Source: Pseudonocardia hydrocarbonoxydans (lineage in GTDB: Bacteria; Actinomycetota; Actinomycetes; Mycobacteriales; Pseudonocardiaceae). From it: a stretch of DNA of 64,000 nt. Location: the NCBI RefSeq assembly GCF_006539565.1, contig NZ_BJNG01000014.1, positions 1-64,000 of the forward strand. The letters are read 5' to 3'. A model generated the notes under the pieces. That model saw only the letters and a list, made by a program, of their open reading frames with translations, ran no database searches and had not been told where the DNA came from. Both the position numbers and the translations under genes were made by a program. The stretch's first letter is position 1. Every line of letters begins with the position of its first letter. Of this stretch, positions 31,434-39,990 are shown piece after piece.

Positions 31434-33735
31434 GCCGGGCGCGCGGACGGCGATCAGCCGGGGACCGAACCTGCGACACCCGAGACCGAGCGCCACGGTG
31501 ATCGTGTGCTGTTTCACCGACCGACGCCGGGCCGAGATCCTCGTCGCCATCGCCTCCGTCCGGGCGCAGACCGTCCCGCCGGACGAGGTCGTCGTCGTGG
31601 TGGACCACAATCCGGGCCTGCTCGCGTGGTTGCGCGACGAGCTCGCCGGAGTAGTCCTCGTACCCAACACGGGCAGCCGTGGATTGACCGGAGCACGCAA
31701 CACGGGTGTCGAACGGAGCGGGTCCGACATCGTCGTGTTCCTCGACGACGACGCTGCCGCGGAACCCACCTGGCTGGCCGACCTGCTGAGTGAGTACGCC
31801 GATCCCGACGTCGTCGCCGTCGGCGGGCGCATCGATCCCGACTGGGCCGGCACGAAGCCGCCGTGGTTCCCGGCCGAGTTCGGCTGGGTCGTCGGCTGCA
31901 GCTACACCGGCCAACCGCGCGACCGTGCCGTGGTCCGGAACGTGATCGGTGCGAACATGTCCTTCCGGAGGCAGGTGGTCAGGGAGGTCGGCGGGTTCCG
32001 CCAAGAGCTGGGGCGGATCGGCACCCTGCCCGCCGGATGCGAGGAAACCGAGCTGTGCATCCGGGCCACCGCCCGGACCGGCGGCCAGGTCGTCTACCAG
32101 CCCCGGGCCGTGGTGTCGCACCGGGTGTCGCCGGACCGCGGGAGATGGTCCTACTTCCGGTCCCGGTGTCTCGCCGAGGGACGGTCGAAAGCCGTCGTCG
32201 CCCGGCTGGCGGGCAGCGACCAGGCCTTGTCCACCGAGCGCAGCTACGTCACCCGAGTGCTACCGGTCGGCGTACTCCGGGCGCTGCGGGCCGGGGTGGC
32301 CGGGGATCCCGGCGGGTTCGGACGCGCAGCGGCGATCGTGGCCGGGTTGGTGCTCACCGTCACCGGCTACGTGGGGGGGCGAGCCGGTCGCCGGTGGCCC
32401 GCCGCCCCGGTCTCCACAGTTCCGCCGCAGCCCCCTGCGGCACCCGGACCCGGCATCTGGTGCGGGCAGATGGAGCTGTCCGGCGGCGACGGGTTCAGCG
32501 CGGCCGCGCCACATCGGCCCGGGCAGAGCACCGCACGTGTACTCGTCCGGCTCCACGGTCGTCCGCTCGGGTACCTGTCGGTGCCTGCGCCGGACGGCCG
32601 TCTCGACGCGGACGATCTGCGACGACGGGCCTGGGAGACCTACCGCGACCGAATCACGGAGCACCTCGGGGGCGACGGCCACGACGTCGGACCGGCGGAC
32701 CGGGGTGCGCCGCCTCCCCTACCGGGACCCACACACACCTGCACCGACCGGCTCGAACCGGTGGAGACGGTGTCCGTCGTGGTGTGCACTCGGCAGCGCA
32801 GCGACATCCTTGCCGGCTGCCTGGCCAGCCTGCGGGATCTCACCTACCCGCGGCTGGAGGTGATCGTCGTCGACAACGCGCCCGTCGACGACGCTACCCG
32901 CGACCTCGTGCGGCGGGTCCAGGAGCTCGACGCCCGGTTCCACTACGTGGTGGAACGGCGACCGGGGCTGTCATGCGCGCGCAACGCGGGTCTGGCGCAC
33001 GCCACCGGGTCGATCGTGGCCTACACCGACGACGACGTCGTCGTCGACCCCCGGTGGGTCGAGGGGATCGTCCGCGGCTTCAGAACGGGGTCCGAGGTCG
33101 CCTGTGTCACCGGGATGGTCTGCTCGGCTGGAATCGACGGCCAGGTCGAGGCGTACTTCGACGCGCGTGCAGCGTCGTGGTGGAACAGGTGTCGGACAGA
33201 GCTGTTCGAACTGCGGAAACCACCTCTCGACAGTCCGTTGTTCCCCTTCACCCCCGCCGCGTTCGGTACCGGGGCCAACTGCGCGTTCGACAGGACCTTC
33301 CTGGTAGGGAGCGGAGGCTTCGACGAGGCCCTGGGCGCGGGCAGCCGGACGCGGGGCGGCGAGGACGTCGACAAGTTCGTGGACACGCTGCTCCGCGGAC
33401 GTGCGATCGTCTACGAGCCCTCGGCGATCGTGTGGCACCATCATCGCAGTGACCGCGCCGGGCTGCTCCGTCAGATGTTCGGCTACGGCAGCGGTCTCAC
33501 GGCATTCGTTGTCAAGCTCCTGACCCGCAGGGCCACCGCGGTCCAGGTCGTCACCCGCATACCGCTCGGGGTCAGGCGGGCACTCGGCAACCGCGCGGCC
33601 ACCAGCAGGTCGCTCGCCTCCGTGCCCGTACCGCGGGGTGCGGCTCTGGTCGAGACGATCGGGATGCTCGCGGGTCCGTACCTGTACGCCGCGGCCCGGC
33701 GCGGGAATCACCGACAGCGAGCCGGGCGTAGGTGA
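31420..33735 (+). CDS. Bifunctional glycosyltransferase with two GT2 domains
   Basis: This 771-residue protein has two GT-A domains: about 35-285 (ATVIVCCFTDRR, NTGVERSGSDIVVFLDDDAA, GANMSFRRQVV, EETELCIRA) and about 450-690 (VSVVVCTRQRSDI, ARNAGLAHATGSIVAYTDDDVVVD, GANCAFDRTFL, GGEDVDKFVDTLL). Each has a DDD metal site and an acidic catalytic motif. The linker (about 295-445) includes a hydrophobic segment (AAAIVAGLVLTVTGYVGG). The protein may add two sugars in turn or build an alternating linkage, as known two-domain synthases do. ATG 31420 overlaps the upstream stop. Confidence 0.85.
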   Translation: MPTAEPGARTAISRGPNLRHPRPSATVIVCCFTDRRRAEILVAIASVRAQTVPPDEVVVVVDHNPGLLAWLRDELAGVVLVPNTGSRGLTGARNTGVERSGSDIVVFLDDDAAAEPTWLADLLSEYADPDVVAVGGRIDPDWAGTKPPWFPAEFGWVVGCSYTGQPRDRAVVRNVIGANMSFRRQVVREVGGFRQELGRIGTLPAGCEETELCIRATARTGGQVVYQPRAVVSHRVSPDRGRWSYFRSRCLAEGRSKAVVARLAGSDQALSTERSYVTRVLPVGVLRALRAGVAGDPGGFGRAAAIVAGLVLTVTGYVGGRAGRRWPAAPVSTVPPQPPAAPGPGIWCGQMELSGGDGFSAAAPHRPGQSTARVLVRLHGRPLGYLSVPAPDGRLDADDLRRRAWETYRDRITEHLGGDGHDVGPADRGAPPPLPGPTHTCTDRLEPVETVSVVVCTRQRSDILAGCLASLRDLTYPRLEVIVVDNAPVDDATRDLVRRVQELDARFHYVVERRPGLSCARNAGLAHATGSIVAYTDDDVVVDPRWVEGIVRGFRTGSEVACVTGMVCSAGIDGQVEAYFDARAASWWNRCRTELFELRKPPLDSPLFPFTPAAFGTGANCAFDRTFLVGSGGFDEALGAGSRTRGGEDVDKFVDTLLRGRAIVYEPSAIVWHHHRSDRAGLLRQMFGYGSGLTAFVVKLLTRRATAVQVVTRIPLGVRRALGNRAATSRSLASVPVPRGAALVETIGMLAGPYLYAAARRGNHRQRAGRR

Positions 33736-33883
33736 ACCGGACGACGGTCCCTCAGCCGCGCCCTTCGACCCTGCCGACCCACGGAGGCGCAACCACGCCC
33801 TCGCCGACGTCGTCGTCCCGTACACCACCACGCCGCGGACCCCGTGCACGGTCACCCCGCGGCTTGGCGTAGGAAGGAGCATC

Positions 33884-34954
33884 GTGACCACCCCACCGCA
33901 ACCCCTGGGCATCGCCGTGATCGGCGCCGGCTACTGGGGGCCGAACCTGGTGCGCAACGCCCAGGCCACCCCGGGCCTGCGTCTGCGCTACCTCTGCGAC
34001 CTCGACGAGTCCCGGGCGAAGCGGGTGATCGGCGACTACTCGACGGTCGCCACCACCGGCTCCCTGCAGCAGGTGCTGGAAGACCCGGCCGTCGACGCCG
34101 TCGCGATCGCCACCCCGGCCTCCACCCACTACGCGGTGGCCATGGCCGCGCTGGAGGCGGGCAAGCACGTGCTCGTCGAGAAGCCGCTGGCCCCCACGTT
34201 CGAGGAGGGCCGGGAGCTGGTGCTGGCCGCCGAGCGCCTGGGCCGCGTGCTCATGCTCGACCACACCTTCTGCTACACCCCGACAGTCCAGCACCTGCGG
34301 AGCATGGTGCGTGGCGGCGAGATCGGCGACCTGCAGTACCTCGACTCGGTCCGCATCAACCTGGGGCTCGTCCAGCCCGACGTCGACGTGCTGTGGGACC
34401 TCGCCCCGCACGACCTGTCGATCATGGACGCGATCCTGCCCGACGACGTGACGATGGTGTCGGTCTCCGCGCACGGGTCCGACCCGGTCGGCGCCGGACA
34501 CGCCTGCGTCGCCCACCTCACGGTGCACCTGTCCAACGGCAGCCTCGCGCACGTGCACGTCAACTGGCTCTCCCCCACCAAGGTCCGCACGATCATGGTC
34601 GGCGGCTCGGCGCGCACCGTGGTGTGGGACGACCTGAGCCCCACCCAGCGCCTGTCGGTGTACGACCGCGGTGTGGAGCGGCTCGCGTCCGACCAGCTCG
34701 ACGCCGAGGGACGCGCGGCGACGATCGTGTCCTACCGCACCGGCGACATGGTCGCGCCCGCCCTGCAGGACCGTGAGGCGCTGCGCGGTGTGATGGCCGA
34801 GTTCGCCGCGTCGATCACGCAGGGACGCGCCCCGCTGACCGACGGCTGGTCCGGTCTGCGCGTGCTCGCCACGCTGGAGGCGGCGTCGGAGAGCCTCGGC
34901 AAGCAGGGCACACTCGTCCCCATTCGTGGAGTCGACCGGGAGGACGTGCGATGA
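33884..34954 (+). CDS. Gfo/Idh/MocA-family NAD-dependent sugar dehydrogenase (WlbA/WbpB-like)
   Basis: This 356-residue protein has the N-terminal Rossmann motif AVIGAGYWGPNLVRN (12-26), EKP at 99-101 (GKHVLVEKPLA) and the C-terminal Gfo/Idh beta-sheet domain (MLDHTFCYTP, WDLAPHDLSIMD). GYWGPNL and DHTFCYTP are typical of the dehydrogenases that oxidise C3 of UDP-N-acetylglucosaminuronic acid before 3-amination. GTG 33884 has AGGAAGGAG 4 nt upstream. It opens a six-gene amino-sugar operon in which nearly all junctions are GTGA/ATGA overlaps. Confidence 0.87.
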   Translation: MTTPPQPLGIAVIGAGYWGPNLVRNAQATPGLRLRYLCDLDESRAKRVIGDYSTVATTGSLQQVLEDPAVDAVAIATPASTHYAVAMAALEAGKHVLVEKPLAPTFEEGRELVLAAERLGRVLMLDHTFCYTPTVQHLRSMVRGGEIGDLQYLDSVRINLGLVQPDVDVLWDLAPHDLSIMDAILPDDVTMVSVSAHGSDPVGAGHACVAHLTVHLSNGSLAHVHVNWLSPTKVRTIMVGGSARTVVWDDLSPTQRLSVYDRGVERLASDQLDAEGRAATIVSYRTGDMVAPALQDREALRGVMAEFAASITQGRAPLTDGWSGLRVLATLEAASESLGKQGTLVPIRGVDREDVR

Positions 34955-35958
34955 GTGCCGCACAGGAGCTCAGCGGCGGGCGGATGCTCGTCACCGGCGG
35001 TGCCGGGACGATCGGGTCCGCCGTCGTCGACCAGCTGGTCGCGGCCGGTGCCGCCGAGATCGTCGTGATCGACAACTTCGCGCGCGGGCGCCGGGAGAAC
35101 CTGGCCGACGCCGCCGCGGCGGCCGGTGACCGGCTGCGCGTCGTCGAGGGCGACATCAACGACCCGGCCCTGATGGCGTCGCTGACGGCCGGGGTCGACG
35201 TGGTGTTCCACCTCGCCGCGCTGCGCATCACCCAGTGCGCCGAGCAGCCGCGCCTGGCGCTGGAGTCGCTGGTGGACGGCACGTTCACGGTGATCGAGGC
35301 CGCCGTGGCCGCGGGTGTGAAGAAGATCGTCGCGTCGTCGTCGGCGTCGGTGTACGGGCTCGCGGAGTCGTTCCCCACCACCGAGCGCCACCACCCGTAC
35401 AACAACGACACGTTCTACGGCGCGGCCAAGGCCTTCAACGAGGGCATGCTGCGCAGCTTCCACGCCATGCACGGGCTCGACTACGTGGCGCTGCGCTACT
35501 TCAACGTCTACGGCCCGCGCATGGACACCCACGGCGTCTACACCGAGGTGCTGATCCGCTGGATGGAGCGCGTCGCCCGCGGCGAGCGCCCGCTGATCTT
35601 CGGTGACGGCCTGCAGACCATGGACTTCGTGCACGTCCACGACATCGCCCGCGCCAACCTGCTCGCCGCGCAGGCCGACGTCACCGACACGGCGTTCAAC
35701 ATCGCCAGCGCGCAGGAGACCAGCCTGGTGGGCCTGGCCCGCGACCTGCTCGCCGCCATGGACTCCGACCTGGAGCCCGAGTTCGGGCCGGAGCGTGCCG
35801 TCAACGGCGTCACCCGCCGCCTCGCCGACATCTCCGCCGCCGAGCGCGAGCTGGGCTGGCGCCCGGAGATCGAGCTGGTCCCCGGGCTGCGCGAGCTCGT
35901 GGCCTGGTGGGCCGCCGAGAACGCGGTGTCGGTCGGGAGCACAGGCACCCCGGCGTGA
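34951..35958 (+). CDS. NAD-dependent nucleotide-sugar epimerase/dehydratase
   Basis: This 335-residue extended SDR has GGAGTIGS at 16-23, the catalytic Ser region KIVASSSASVYG, and Y156-x3-K160 in FYGAAK. RYFNVYGPRMDTHG and MDFVHVHDIARAN are typical of UDP-sugar 4-epimerases. It is joined by ATGA to the Gfo/Idh gene and by GTGA to the aminotransferase, so it likely changes the C4 configuration of the same nucleotide sugar. Confidence 0.88.
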   Translation: MSAAQELSGGRMLVTGGAGTIGSAVVDQLVAAGAAEIVVIDNFARGRRENLADAAAAAGDRLRVVEGDINDPALMASLTAGVDVVFHLAALRITQCAEQPRLALESLVDGTFTVIEAAVAAGVKKIVASSSASVYGLAESFPTTERHHPYNNDTFYGAAKAFNEGMLRSFHAMHGLDYVALRYFNVYGPRMDTHGVYTEVLIRWMERVARGERPLIFGDGLQTMDFVHVHDIARANLLAAQADVTDTAFNIASAQETSLVGLARDLLAAMDSDLEPEFGPERAVNGVTRRLADISAAERELGWRPEIELVPGLRELVAWWAAENAVSVGSTGTPA

Positions 35959-37097
35959 ACACGATCCCCGTCATGCGCCCGCTGCTGGGCGAGGAGGAGG
36001 CGGCGGCGGTCGCCGAGGTCGTCCGCTCCGGCTGGGTGGCCCAGGGCCCGCGCGTCGCCGAGTTCGAGAAGGCGTTCGCCGCGTCCGTCGGCGCCGCGCA
36101 CGGCGTCGCGGTGTCCTCGTGCACCACCGGCCTGCACCTGTGCCTGCACCTGCTGGGCGTCGGGCCGGGCGACGAGGTCGTGGTGCCCTCGTTCTCCTTC
36201 ATCGCCACCGCCAACGCGGTGCGCTACTGCGACGCCACCCCGGTGTTCGCCGACGTGCTCCGCGGGTCCGGCAACCTCGACCCGGCCTCGGTGGCTGCGG
36301 TGCTCACCCCCCGCACGAAGGCCGTCATGGCCGTGCACCAGGGCGGCCAGCCCTGCGACGTCGATGGCGTGCGCGCCGTCTGCGGCGACGTCCCGGTGAT
36401 CGAGGACGCGGCCTGCGCCGCGGGCTCGCAGCTGCGCGGGCGCCCGGTCGGCACCGGCGCGCTGCTCGCCGCGTGGTCGTTCCACCCCCGCAAGCTGCTC
36501 ACCACGGGCGAGGGCGGGATGGTCACCACCGACGACGCCGAGTGGGCCGCGCGGCTGCGCAGGCTGCGCGAGCACGGGATGTCGGTCTCGGCGGCCGACC
36601 GGCACGCGAGCGGGAAGGTCGTGCTGGAGTCCTACGCGGAGACCGCGTTCAACTACCGGATGACCGACCTGCAGGCCGCCATGGGGCTGGTGCAGCTGGG
36701 CAGGCTGCCCGGGATGGTGGCCCGGCGCCGCGAGCTGGTGGCGCGCTACCGCGAGCTGCTCGCCCCGCTCGACGTCCGCCCGGTGGCCGACCCGCCGTTC
36801 GGCACCAGCAACCACCAGTCGTTCTGGGTGGAGCTGCCCGACGGCGCCCCCGCCGTCGCCGACGTGCTGGCCGCGCTGGCGGCCGCCGGGGTGTCGGGGC
36901 GGCGCGGGATCATGGCCGCGCACCGCGAACCGGCCTACGCCGGTCACCCGCACGCGCCGCTGCCGGTCACCGAGCACCTCACCGCCCGCACGCTGATCCT
37001 TCCCGTGCACCACGAACTGACCGAGGCCGACCAGCGGCGCGTCGTCGACGCCCTCGCCGACGCGCTGCTCCTCACCCCCGCCACCGGAGCACCGTGA
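35955..37097 (+). CDS. DegT/DnrJ/EryC1 PLP-dependent sugar aminotransferase (first of three)
   Basis: This 380-residue fold-I aminotransferase has D151 in VIEDAAC and the PLP Lys K180 in SFHPRKLLTTGEGG. VVRSGWVAQGPRVAEFE at the start and FNYRMTDLQAAMGLVQL later are diagnostic for sugar aminotransferases. It transfers an amino group from glutamate to a keto sugar, giving an amino sugar. The SFHPRK form differs from the SFYPGK form of the next gene, so the two probably act on different positions or substrates. GTG 35955 overlaps the epimerase stop. Confidence 0.9.
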   Translation: MNTIPVMRPLLGEEEAAAVAEVVRSGWVAQGPRVAEFEKAFAASVGAAHGVAVSSCTTGLHLCLHLLGVGPGDEVVVPSFSFIATANAVRYCDATPVFADVLRGSGNLDPASVAAVLTPRTKAVMAVHQGGQPCDVDGVRAVCGDVPVIEDAACAAGSQLRGRPVGTGALLAAWSFHPRKLLTTGEGGMVTTDDAEWAARLRRLREHGMSVSAADRHASGKVVLESYAETAFNYRMTDLQAAMGLVQLGRLPGMVARRRELVARYRELLAPLDVRPVADPPFGTSNHQSFWVELPDGAPAVADVLAALAAAGVSGRRGIMAAHREPAYAGHPHAPLPVTEHLTARTLILPVHHELTEADQRRVVDALADALLLTPATGAP

Positions 37098-38209
37098 CCA
37101 CTCCCGCCCCCATACCCCTCGTCGACCTGGCCGCGCAGCACGCGGCGGTGGCCGACGACGTCGCCGCCGGCTGGGCCGACATCCTGGCCCGCACGGCGTT
37201 CGTCGGCGGCCCCGCCGTCGCCGCGTTCGAGGCCGCGTACGCCGGGTTCGTCGGCACCGCGCACTGCGTCGGCGTCGGCAACGGCACCGACGCGATCGAG
37301 CTGGCCCTGCGCGCACTCGGCGTGGGGCCCGGCGACGAGGCGATCCTGCCGGCCAACACGTTCATCGCCACGGCCGAGGCCGTCGCCCGCACCGGGGCCA
37401 CCCCGGTGCTGGTCGACTGCGTCGACGACACGGCGCTGATCGACCCGGCCGCCGCGGGCAAGGCCGTCACCGACCGGACGAAGGCGGTGCTGCCGGTGCA
37501 CCTCTACGGCCAGGCCGCCGAGGTGGAGCTGCTCGCCGGGCACCTGCCGGACTCGGTCGCGGTCGTCGAGGACGCCGCGCAGAGCCAGGGCGCGCTGCGC
37601 CACGGGCGGCCCGCGGGGTCGCTCGGCCGAATCGCGGCGACCAGCTTCTACCCGGGCAAGAACCTGGGCGCCTACGGCGACGCGGGCGCCGTCCTCACCT
37701 CCGACGACGAGCTGGCCACGGCCGTGCGGCTGCTGTCGGCGCACGGCTCGCCCCGCAAGTACGAGCACTCCACGCTGGGCTTCAACAGCCGCCTCGACGC
37801 GCTGCAGGCCGTGGTGCTCTCGGCGAAGCTGAGCCGCCTGGCGGGCTGGAACGCCGACCGCCGCGCCGCCGCCGACCGCTACTCCGCGCTGCTGTCCGGC
37901 GTCGACGGCGTGCGCACGCCGGTGGTGGCCGAGGGCAACGAGCCGGTCTGGCACCTCTACGTGGTCCGCGTCACCGACCGTGACCGCGTGCTGGCCGAGC
38001 TCAACGCGGCGGGCATCGGTGCCGGCATCCACTACCCCACCCCGGTGCACCTCACGGGGGCGTTCGCCGGGCTCGGACTGGGCCCGGGGTCGTTCCCGGT
38101 CGCCGAGGCGATGGCCGGGGAGATCCTGTCGTTGCCGCTGTTCCCGGAGATCACCCCGGAGCAGCAGGAGCGGGTGGTCGGGGTGCTGGCCGACGCGGTC
38201 GGGGCGTGA
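37094..38209 (+). CDS. DegT/DnrJ/EryC1 sugar aminotransferase (second, QdtB/FdtB/WlbC-like)
   Basis: This 371-residue PLP aminotransferase has IPLVDLAAQH, GVGNGTDAIELAL, VVEDAAQSQGA and the PLP Lys K189 in SFYPGKNLGAYGDAG. This form is shared with 3-keto-sugar aminotransferases (QdtB, FdtB, WlbC types) and fits the Gfo/Idh 3-dehydrogenase at the head of the operon. The C-terminal WHLYVVRV and IHYPTPVHL motifs agree. It overlaps both neighbours by GTGA. Confidence 0.9.
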   Translation: MTTPAPIPLVDLAAQHAAVADDVAAGWADILARTAFVGGPAVAAFEAAYAGFVGTAHCVGVGNGTDAIELALRALGVGPGDEAILPANTFIATAEAVARTGATPVLVDCVDDTALIDPAAAGKAVTDRTKAVLPVHLYGQAAEVELLAGHLPDSVAVVEDAAQSQGALRHGRPAGSLGRIAATSFYPGKNLGAYGDAGAVLTSDDELATAVRLLSAHGSPRKYEHSTLGFNSRLDALQAVVLSAKLSRLAGWNADRRAAADRYSALLSGVDGVRTPVVAEGNEPVWHLYVVRVTDRDRVLAELNAAGIGAGIHYPTPVHLTGAFAGLGLGPGSFPVAEAMAGEILSLPLFPEITPEQQERVVGVLADAVGA

Positions 38210-38781
38210 CGCCCGCCGGGGTGCGGGTGCACCCCCAGGGCCTGTGCGAGAGCGACGACGTCGGCGAGGGCACGCGGGTGTGGGCGTTCGCGCACGTGCT
38301 GCCCGGGGCCCGCGTCGGCCGCGACTGCAACATCTGCGACTGCGCCTTCGTCGAGGACGGCGCGGTGCTGGGCGACCGCGTCACCGTGAAGAACGGCACG
38401 CTGGTCTTCCGCGGTGTGACCTGCGAGGACGAGGTGTTCCTCGGCCCCAACGTGCTGTTCACCAACGACCTGCGGCCCCGGGCCGCCACGCGGGTGTCCG
38501 CCGACGACCTGGTGACCACCACGGTCCGCCGCGGGGCGTCGCTGGGCGCGGGCACCGTCGTGGTGTGCGGCACCGAGATCGGCGAGTACGCCTTCACGGG
38601 CGCCGGAGCGGTGGTCACGCGCGATGTCGCCGCGTACTCGTTCGTGGCCGGCAACCCGGCGGTGCACAAGGGCTGGGTCTGCCGCTGCGGCGCGCGGCTG
38701 GACGATGGGCTGACGTGCCGGAACTGCGCGGAGCGTTACGTGCTCGAGACCTCGGGCGAGGCTCTGCGTCGCGATGGCTAG
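38206..38781 (+). CDS. Hexapeptide-repeat N-acetyltransferase (WbpD/WlbB-like) with zinc-ribbon tail
   Basis: This 191-residue left-handed beta-helix protein has repeated hexapeptides (VGEGTRVWAFAHVLPGARVGRDC, VLGDRVTVKNGT, LGAGTVVVCGTEIGEYAFTGAGAVV). It resembles the acetyl-CoA-dependent 3-N-acetyltransferases WbpD/WlbB that act after C3 amination. The C-terminus has four Cys in C-x-C and C-x2-C spacing (WVCRCGARL, TCRNCAERY), like a small zinc ribbon. It is coupled to the second DegT gene. Acetylation of only one of several amines would leave others free. Confidence 0.87.
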   Translation: MTPAGVRVHPQGLCESDDVGEGTRVWAFAHVLPGARVGRDCNICDCAFVEDGAVLGDRVTVKNGTLVFRGVTCEDEVFLGPNVLFTNDLRPRAATRVSADDLVTTTVRRGASLGAGTVVVCGTEIGEYAFTGAGAVVTRDVAAYSFVAGNPAVHKGWVCRCGARLDDGLTCRNCAERYVLETSGEALRRDG

Positions 38782-38841
38782 ACTCGACGCCTGCCGCAGG
38801 CCCGCCCCCCGTACGCCGAGACGCCTTCCGGAGAACTCTGC

Positions 38842-39990
38842 ATGAGCCTGTTCGACAACCAGATCCCGCTGCTGCGCCCCTGGGTGGGTGAGGAGGAGGC
38901 GGCCGCCGCGCGGGAGGTGATCCTGTCCGGCTGGCTGTCCCAGGGCCCGGTCGTCGGCGAGTTCGAGCAGGCACTGACGTCGCGGTTCGGCGCGGAGCAC
39001 GGGGTGGCGACCAACTCGGCCACCTCGGCACTGCACCTCGCGCTGCTCGTCGGCGGCATCGAGCCCGGTGACGAGGTCATCTGCCCGGCCACGACGTGTA
39101 TGGCCACGGCCAACGCGATCTGTCACGCCGGGGCCGTCCCCGTTTTCGCCGAGATCGACCCGGCCACGTTCAACCTCGACGTCGAGCACGCGGCGGCGCG
39201 CATCACCCCGCGGACGCGGGCCATCATGGTGGTGCACCAGATCGGGCTCCCCGCCGCGATCGACCGGTTCGAGGCGCTCGCCGCCCGGCACGACCTGTTG
39301 GTCGTGGAGGACGCCGCCACGGCGGTCGGGGCGAGGTTCGACGGCCGGTATCTCGGCGCTCGGGGCAACCCGACCTGCTTCAGCTTCCACCCCCGCAAGA
39401 TGATCACCACAGGGGAAGGCGGGATGCTGATGACCGCCTCCGCCGATCAGGCCGAACGGGCCCGCTCCCTGCGGGCCACCGGGGCGTCCATCTCCGACCT
39501 CACCCGGCACAGCGCCAAGGGGACCCTGCAGCAGGAATACCACGACGCCGGGTACAACTACCGGCTCACCGACATGCAGGCCGCGATCGGACTCGTTCAG
39601 CTCGGCAGGCTCGACGAGATGCTCGCCAAGCGCGCGGACCAGGCCGCCTTCTACACCGCCGAGCTCGCCACGACCGCCGAGTTCGAGCCGCCCCACGTGC
39701 CGGACCGTACGGTTCCCTGCTGGTCCTCGTACTGCATCCGGGTGCGGCCCGGAGGACGTCGCAGCCGCGACGAGATCGTCGAGTACATGGCTGCGGAGAA
39801 CGTCTCCACCCGCCGGGGGATCCCGCCGCTGTACAAGGAACCCTATTTCCGCGACCGCGATGCGGGGCTCTCGTTCCCCGTCAGCGAGGAGGTCGAGCAG
39901 AACACGATGTTCCTCCCGATCTTCCCCGGCATGACCGGTGAACAGCAGGAACGGGTGGTCACCACGCTGAAGAAGGCCGCAGTTGGCTGA
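38842..39990 (+). CDS. DegT/DnrJ/EryC1 sugar aminotransferase (third)
   Basis: This 382-residue PLP aminotransferase is closer to the first DegT (IPLLRPWVGEEEAAAAREVILSGWLSQGPVVGEFE; SFHPRKMITTGEGG with Lys186) than to the second. D157 in VVEDAAT and FPVSEEVEQNTMFLPIFPG are family features. GGAGAA lies 8-13 nt before ATG 38842, so translation can start independently after a 60-bp gap. Codon use is visibly less GC-biased than in the operon before it, from here to about 43.5 kb, hinting at a different origin. It is the third aminotransferase in 5 kb. Confidence 0.9.
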   Translation: MSLFDNQIPLLRPWVGEEEAAAAREVILSGWLSQGPVVGEFEQALTSRFGAEHGVATNSATSALHLALLVGGIEPGDEVICPATTCMATANAICHAGAVPVFAEIDPATFNLDVEHAAARITPRTRAIMVVHQIGLPAAIDRFEALAARHDLLVVEDAATAVGARFDGRYLGARGNPTCFSFHPRKMITTGEGGMLMTASADQAERARSLRATGASISDLTRHSAKGTLQQEYHDAGYNYRLTDMQAAIGLVQLGRLDEMLAKRADQAAFYTAELATTAEFEPPHVPDRTVPCWSSYCIRVRPGGRRSRDEIVEYMAAENVSTRRGIPPLYKEPYFRDRDAGLSFPVSEEVEQNTMFLPIFPGMTGEQQERVVTTLKKAAVG

